Assembly (NCBI GenBank): GCA_964016885.1
Contig: OZ024740.1
Span: 298,312,525 to 298,376,524, forward strand
DNA length: 64,000 nt
From: Eledone cirrhosa
Lineage: Eukaryota; Mollusca; Cephalopoda; Octopoda; Eledonidae
Direction of reading: 5' to 3'
Under the pieces are notes generated by a model, which saw only the letters and a program-made list of their open reading frames with translations, was not told where the DNA came from and searched no databases. The position numbers and the translations under genes were made by a program. Positions 61,938 to 64,000 of this stretch are shown here, piece after piece. How positions within the stretch are numbered: the first letter of the stretch is position 1; every line of letters begins with the position of its first letter.

Positions 61938-63283
61938 CTATGAGAAAAGAAAAATTGTTAAACATTATTCTAACAAAAACAAAAGCTCCCCATCTTACCT
62001 CGATGCATATTCACAGATATATACACACACACACACCTACACACATATTCTACATACAGCTTACACTGTGGGACATTCCCTTCATCACCTGTTGACTGGA
62101 GATCTCTATGATTCTAGCACCTTCTGACAGTATTACTTCATTCAGTGGTGCTAAACAGCATTGATGCTATCAGAATATTCAGATTTTATAGTCTACTTTG
62201 CAGCACAATTTTCCTCATTATTCATGTCACTGTCACCAGTATTATGATGTTTTCTCCTTGCTGAGGGTTGGTTCTGCTCTCAGCACTGGCTTTTTGCTTA
62301 AATGCTTTTGCCATATCCACCTCTCTTCTCTCCAAGTCCAATGTCAGCCAGGCAGAACATGATGGATCTAGCCACAAGTCCATGATATATATATGTGTGT
62401 ATGCATGCATGCATGTGTACACACACAAATATGTTTTCTTATGTAACTAATTACATTTCCCACTCAACTCTACAGCAACCCCAAGACAGCTCATACACAA
62501 ATATAAAAATTGCTATCTATGACCAAATTTTCTTTTCTAGTTGAAACTTTAAGGTGCTTTTAAATTAAATTTTGATATGGAAAAAGGCAGGCTCAAAGCA
62601 TTTATAGGCCTTATAGTAGTGAGGTTGACATGAATATTTTGTTTGAATTTCTGCAGGAAAATGTGGGCAGTAGAGGATAAGAAGTTTCAGTGAAGTGTTT
62701 AGTGTAGGGTTTTGAGAAAGATGATACACAATAGGGATACTGAGAGGAAAACAGAATGATGTATTTGGTGGTTTAGTATGCTAGTTTAGAGGGACAGGAA
62801 CTATTGTAATATAATAGTAGAAGAGACAAGATATAGCATGTTAGAGTGTAATTTGTTGTAGTCTAGAAAGCTAGTGTATATCCCAAGCATGGTGTATTCA
62901 CACCTTGTATATGTTGAACGGTTGTTAAGAGCTGAAGTACTTTCTGGTCTTGAAGATACAACCTAACCATTGAGATATTGTTTTGACTATGTTAAAGGTT
63001 ATGTGGTTGATATGAATTGCTACTTCTGGTTCTGATGCACATTATTTTTTGGTTGTCTTACTGAAGTTGAATGTTTTATCCGAATAAAAAAAGATAACTT
63101 CTAGGCTATTGTTTCTCATTATAACAATTATAAAAAAAAAAAAAATTGAATTAGTATTCTTTTCAATGAGGACATGCACCAGTTAAGTATGGGGAGACAT
63201 TTGTTCCCCTTGGCTAAAGAGAACAAAGAAACAGAATGGAATAAAATGTTCTAGTTTGCTCAAAGTATTGTGTATAATATATA
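61938..63283. other. Upstream KNTC1 intron, no exon found
   Basis: CA microsatellite near 62,020-62,045. 62,222-62,420 has a minus frame (SAESRTNPQQGENIIILVTV) that I suspect is repeat-derived. I looked for the preceding KNTC1 exon (must end in phase 1) and did not find one. Confidence 0.4.
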
Positions 63284-63570
63284 ATGTGGAAAGTGATATA
63301 TGTAAGAAGACTAAGATAATGCAAAATGGATGGTAAGATGAAGGCAACAAAAAAGTTAGTTACATGGTAATCTTTTTTTTTTCATCCTAATATTTCAGCA
63401 CTTAAAATTCCCTTTGTCAGAGTATAAGGAACTCTAAACGTTCTGGTCTATTGAAATATTAGGAGAAAAAAAAAAAAAGAAGATTACCGTGTAACTAACT
63501 CTTTCCTTGCCTTCATCTTATCATCCATTTTTCATTGTCTTAGCCTCCTTACACATATCACTTTCCACAT
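63284..63570. repeat. Long inverted repeat, about 115-bp arms
   Basis: The left arm starts ATGTGGAAAGTGATATATGT and includes GGTAAGATGAAGGCAA. The right arm is its complement (GCCTTCATCTTATCATCC, CACATATCACTTTCCACAT). The arms carry about one mismatch per ten bases and are separated by roughly 50 bp. Confidence 0.85.
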
Positions 63571-63574
63571 CATC

Positions 63575-63902
63575 ATTTCATTTTACGTCCGCTTTTCCCT
63601 GCTTGCAAGGGTGGGACAGGAACTGATTCTGGTTTGATTTCTACAGCTGGATGCCCTTCCTAACACCAACCTCATTTACAGTGAGTGCTGGGTGCTTTTT
63701 TTGCTATGGCACCACGACCACTTTGCAGTGGAATGATAGGGACTCCAGTCCCTATCATCTCATTTCTACAGCTGAGTAAATTGGAGCAATGTGAAATAAA
63801 GTGTCTTGCTCAAGGAAACAACACATCACCCGGTCTGAGAATTGAACTCACAACCTTTCGATTGCAAGGCCAATGCTCTAACCACTAAGCCACGTGCCTC
63901 CA
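63575..63902 (-). mobile_element. SINE with LINE-A tail, full length
   Basis: Minus strand: head GGAGGCACGTGGCTTAGTGG, TAGAGCATTGGCCTTGCAAT, GTGAGTTCAATTCTCAGACC; middle CTTGAGCAAGACACTTTATT; body TGGTGTTAGGAAGGGCATCC; tail CTTGCAAGCAGGGAAAAGCG and ATGATG. The tail is shared with LINE-A at 52,430. Confidence 0.85.
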
Positions 63903-64000
63903 TATCATATATATTATATATTTACATAAGATAATGAGTAGGGTGGTAATGATTGCTGTGATAGAAGCAGTCATAGTGATGTCAGATGTTAACAGCAGTA

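Overview
The window is nuclear DNA from an animal, almost certainly a coleoid cephalopod and most likely an octopus. Coding exons are small, with GT/AG introns of 0.4 to 15 kb. Most of the rest is dispersed repeats, dominated by a tRNA-derived SINE carrying the CCTTTCATCCTTACGGGGTC and GGCCTTGTGCCAAAAGTAG motifs that are abundant in octopus genomes. The species call rests on my recognition of these repeats, not on a search. Nothing looks prokaryotic: there are no operons and no CRISPR array.

Layout. 1-5.4 kb: low-complexity DNA and LINE debris (endonuclease, RT and C-terminal pieces on both strands). 5.4-10 kb: a tandem array carrying seven intron-containing tRNA-Ile(UAU) sequences on the minus strand (six foldable, one decayed), interleaved with LINE and mariner remnants. 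10-12.8 kb: LINE, MITE and SINE fragments. 13.0-29.2 kb: a two-coding-exon plus-strand gene of the FAM167 family. Its 14.8 kb intron holds SINEs, LINE pieces, a tRNA-Lys-like sequence with an unexpected intron, and a perfect long palindrome. 32.85-33.9 kb: two unrecognised plus-strand exon candidates whose phases fit each other. 36.7-61.9 kb: thirteen phase-compatible minus-strand exons encoding 491 residues of the C-terminal part of KNTC1 (ROD), the kinetochore RZZ-complex subunit. Upstream exons lie beyond 64 kb, and I could not find the last roughly 130 codons. FAM167 and KNTC1 are convergent.

The KNTC1 introns hold a decayed Helitron (46.1-49.7 kb) and Helitron-type terminal hairpins in inverted orientation. 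They also hold a fold-back repeat carrying a SINE at a shared site, nested piggyBac-type MITEs, a mariner deletion derivative, a 27-bp minisatellite open on both strands, and a SINE/LINE pair that share a 3' tail.

The two assigned genes are not known to work together; their adjacency carries no functional message that I can see. The most unusual content is the tRNA-Ile(UAU) array, the history readable in the nested and duplicated repeats, and the long inverted repeats. If transcribed, the inverted repeats would form double-stranded RNA in a lineage known for heavy A-to-I RNA editing.
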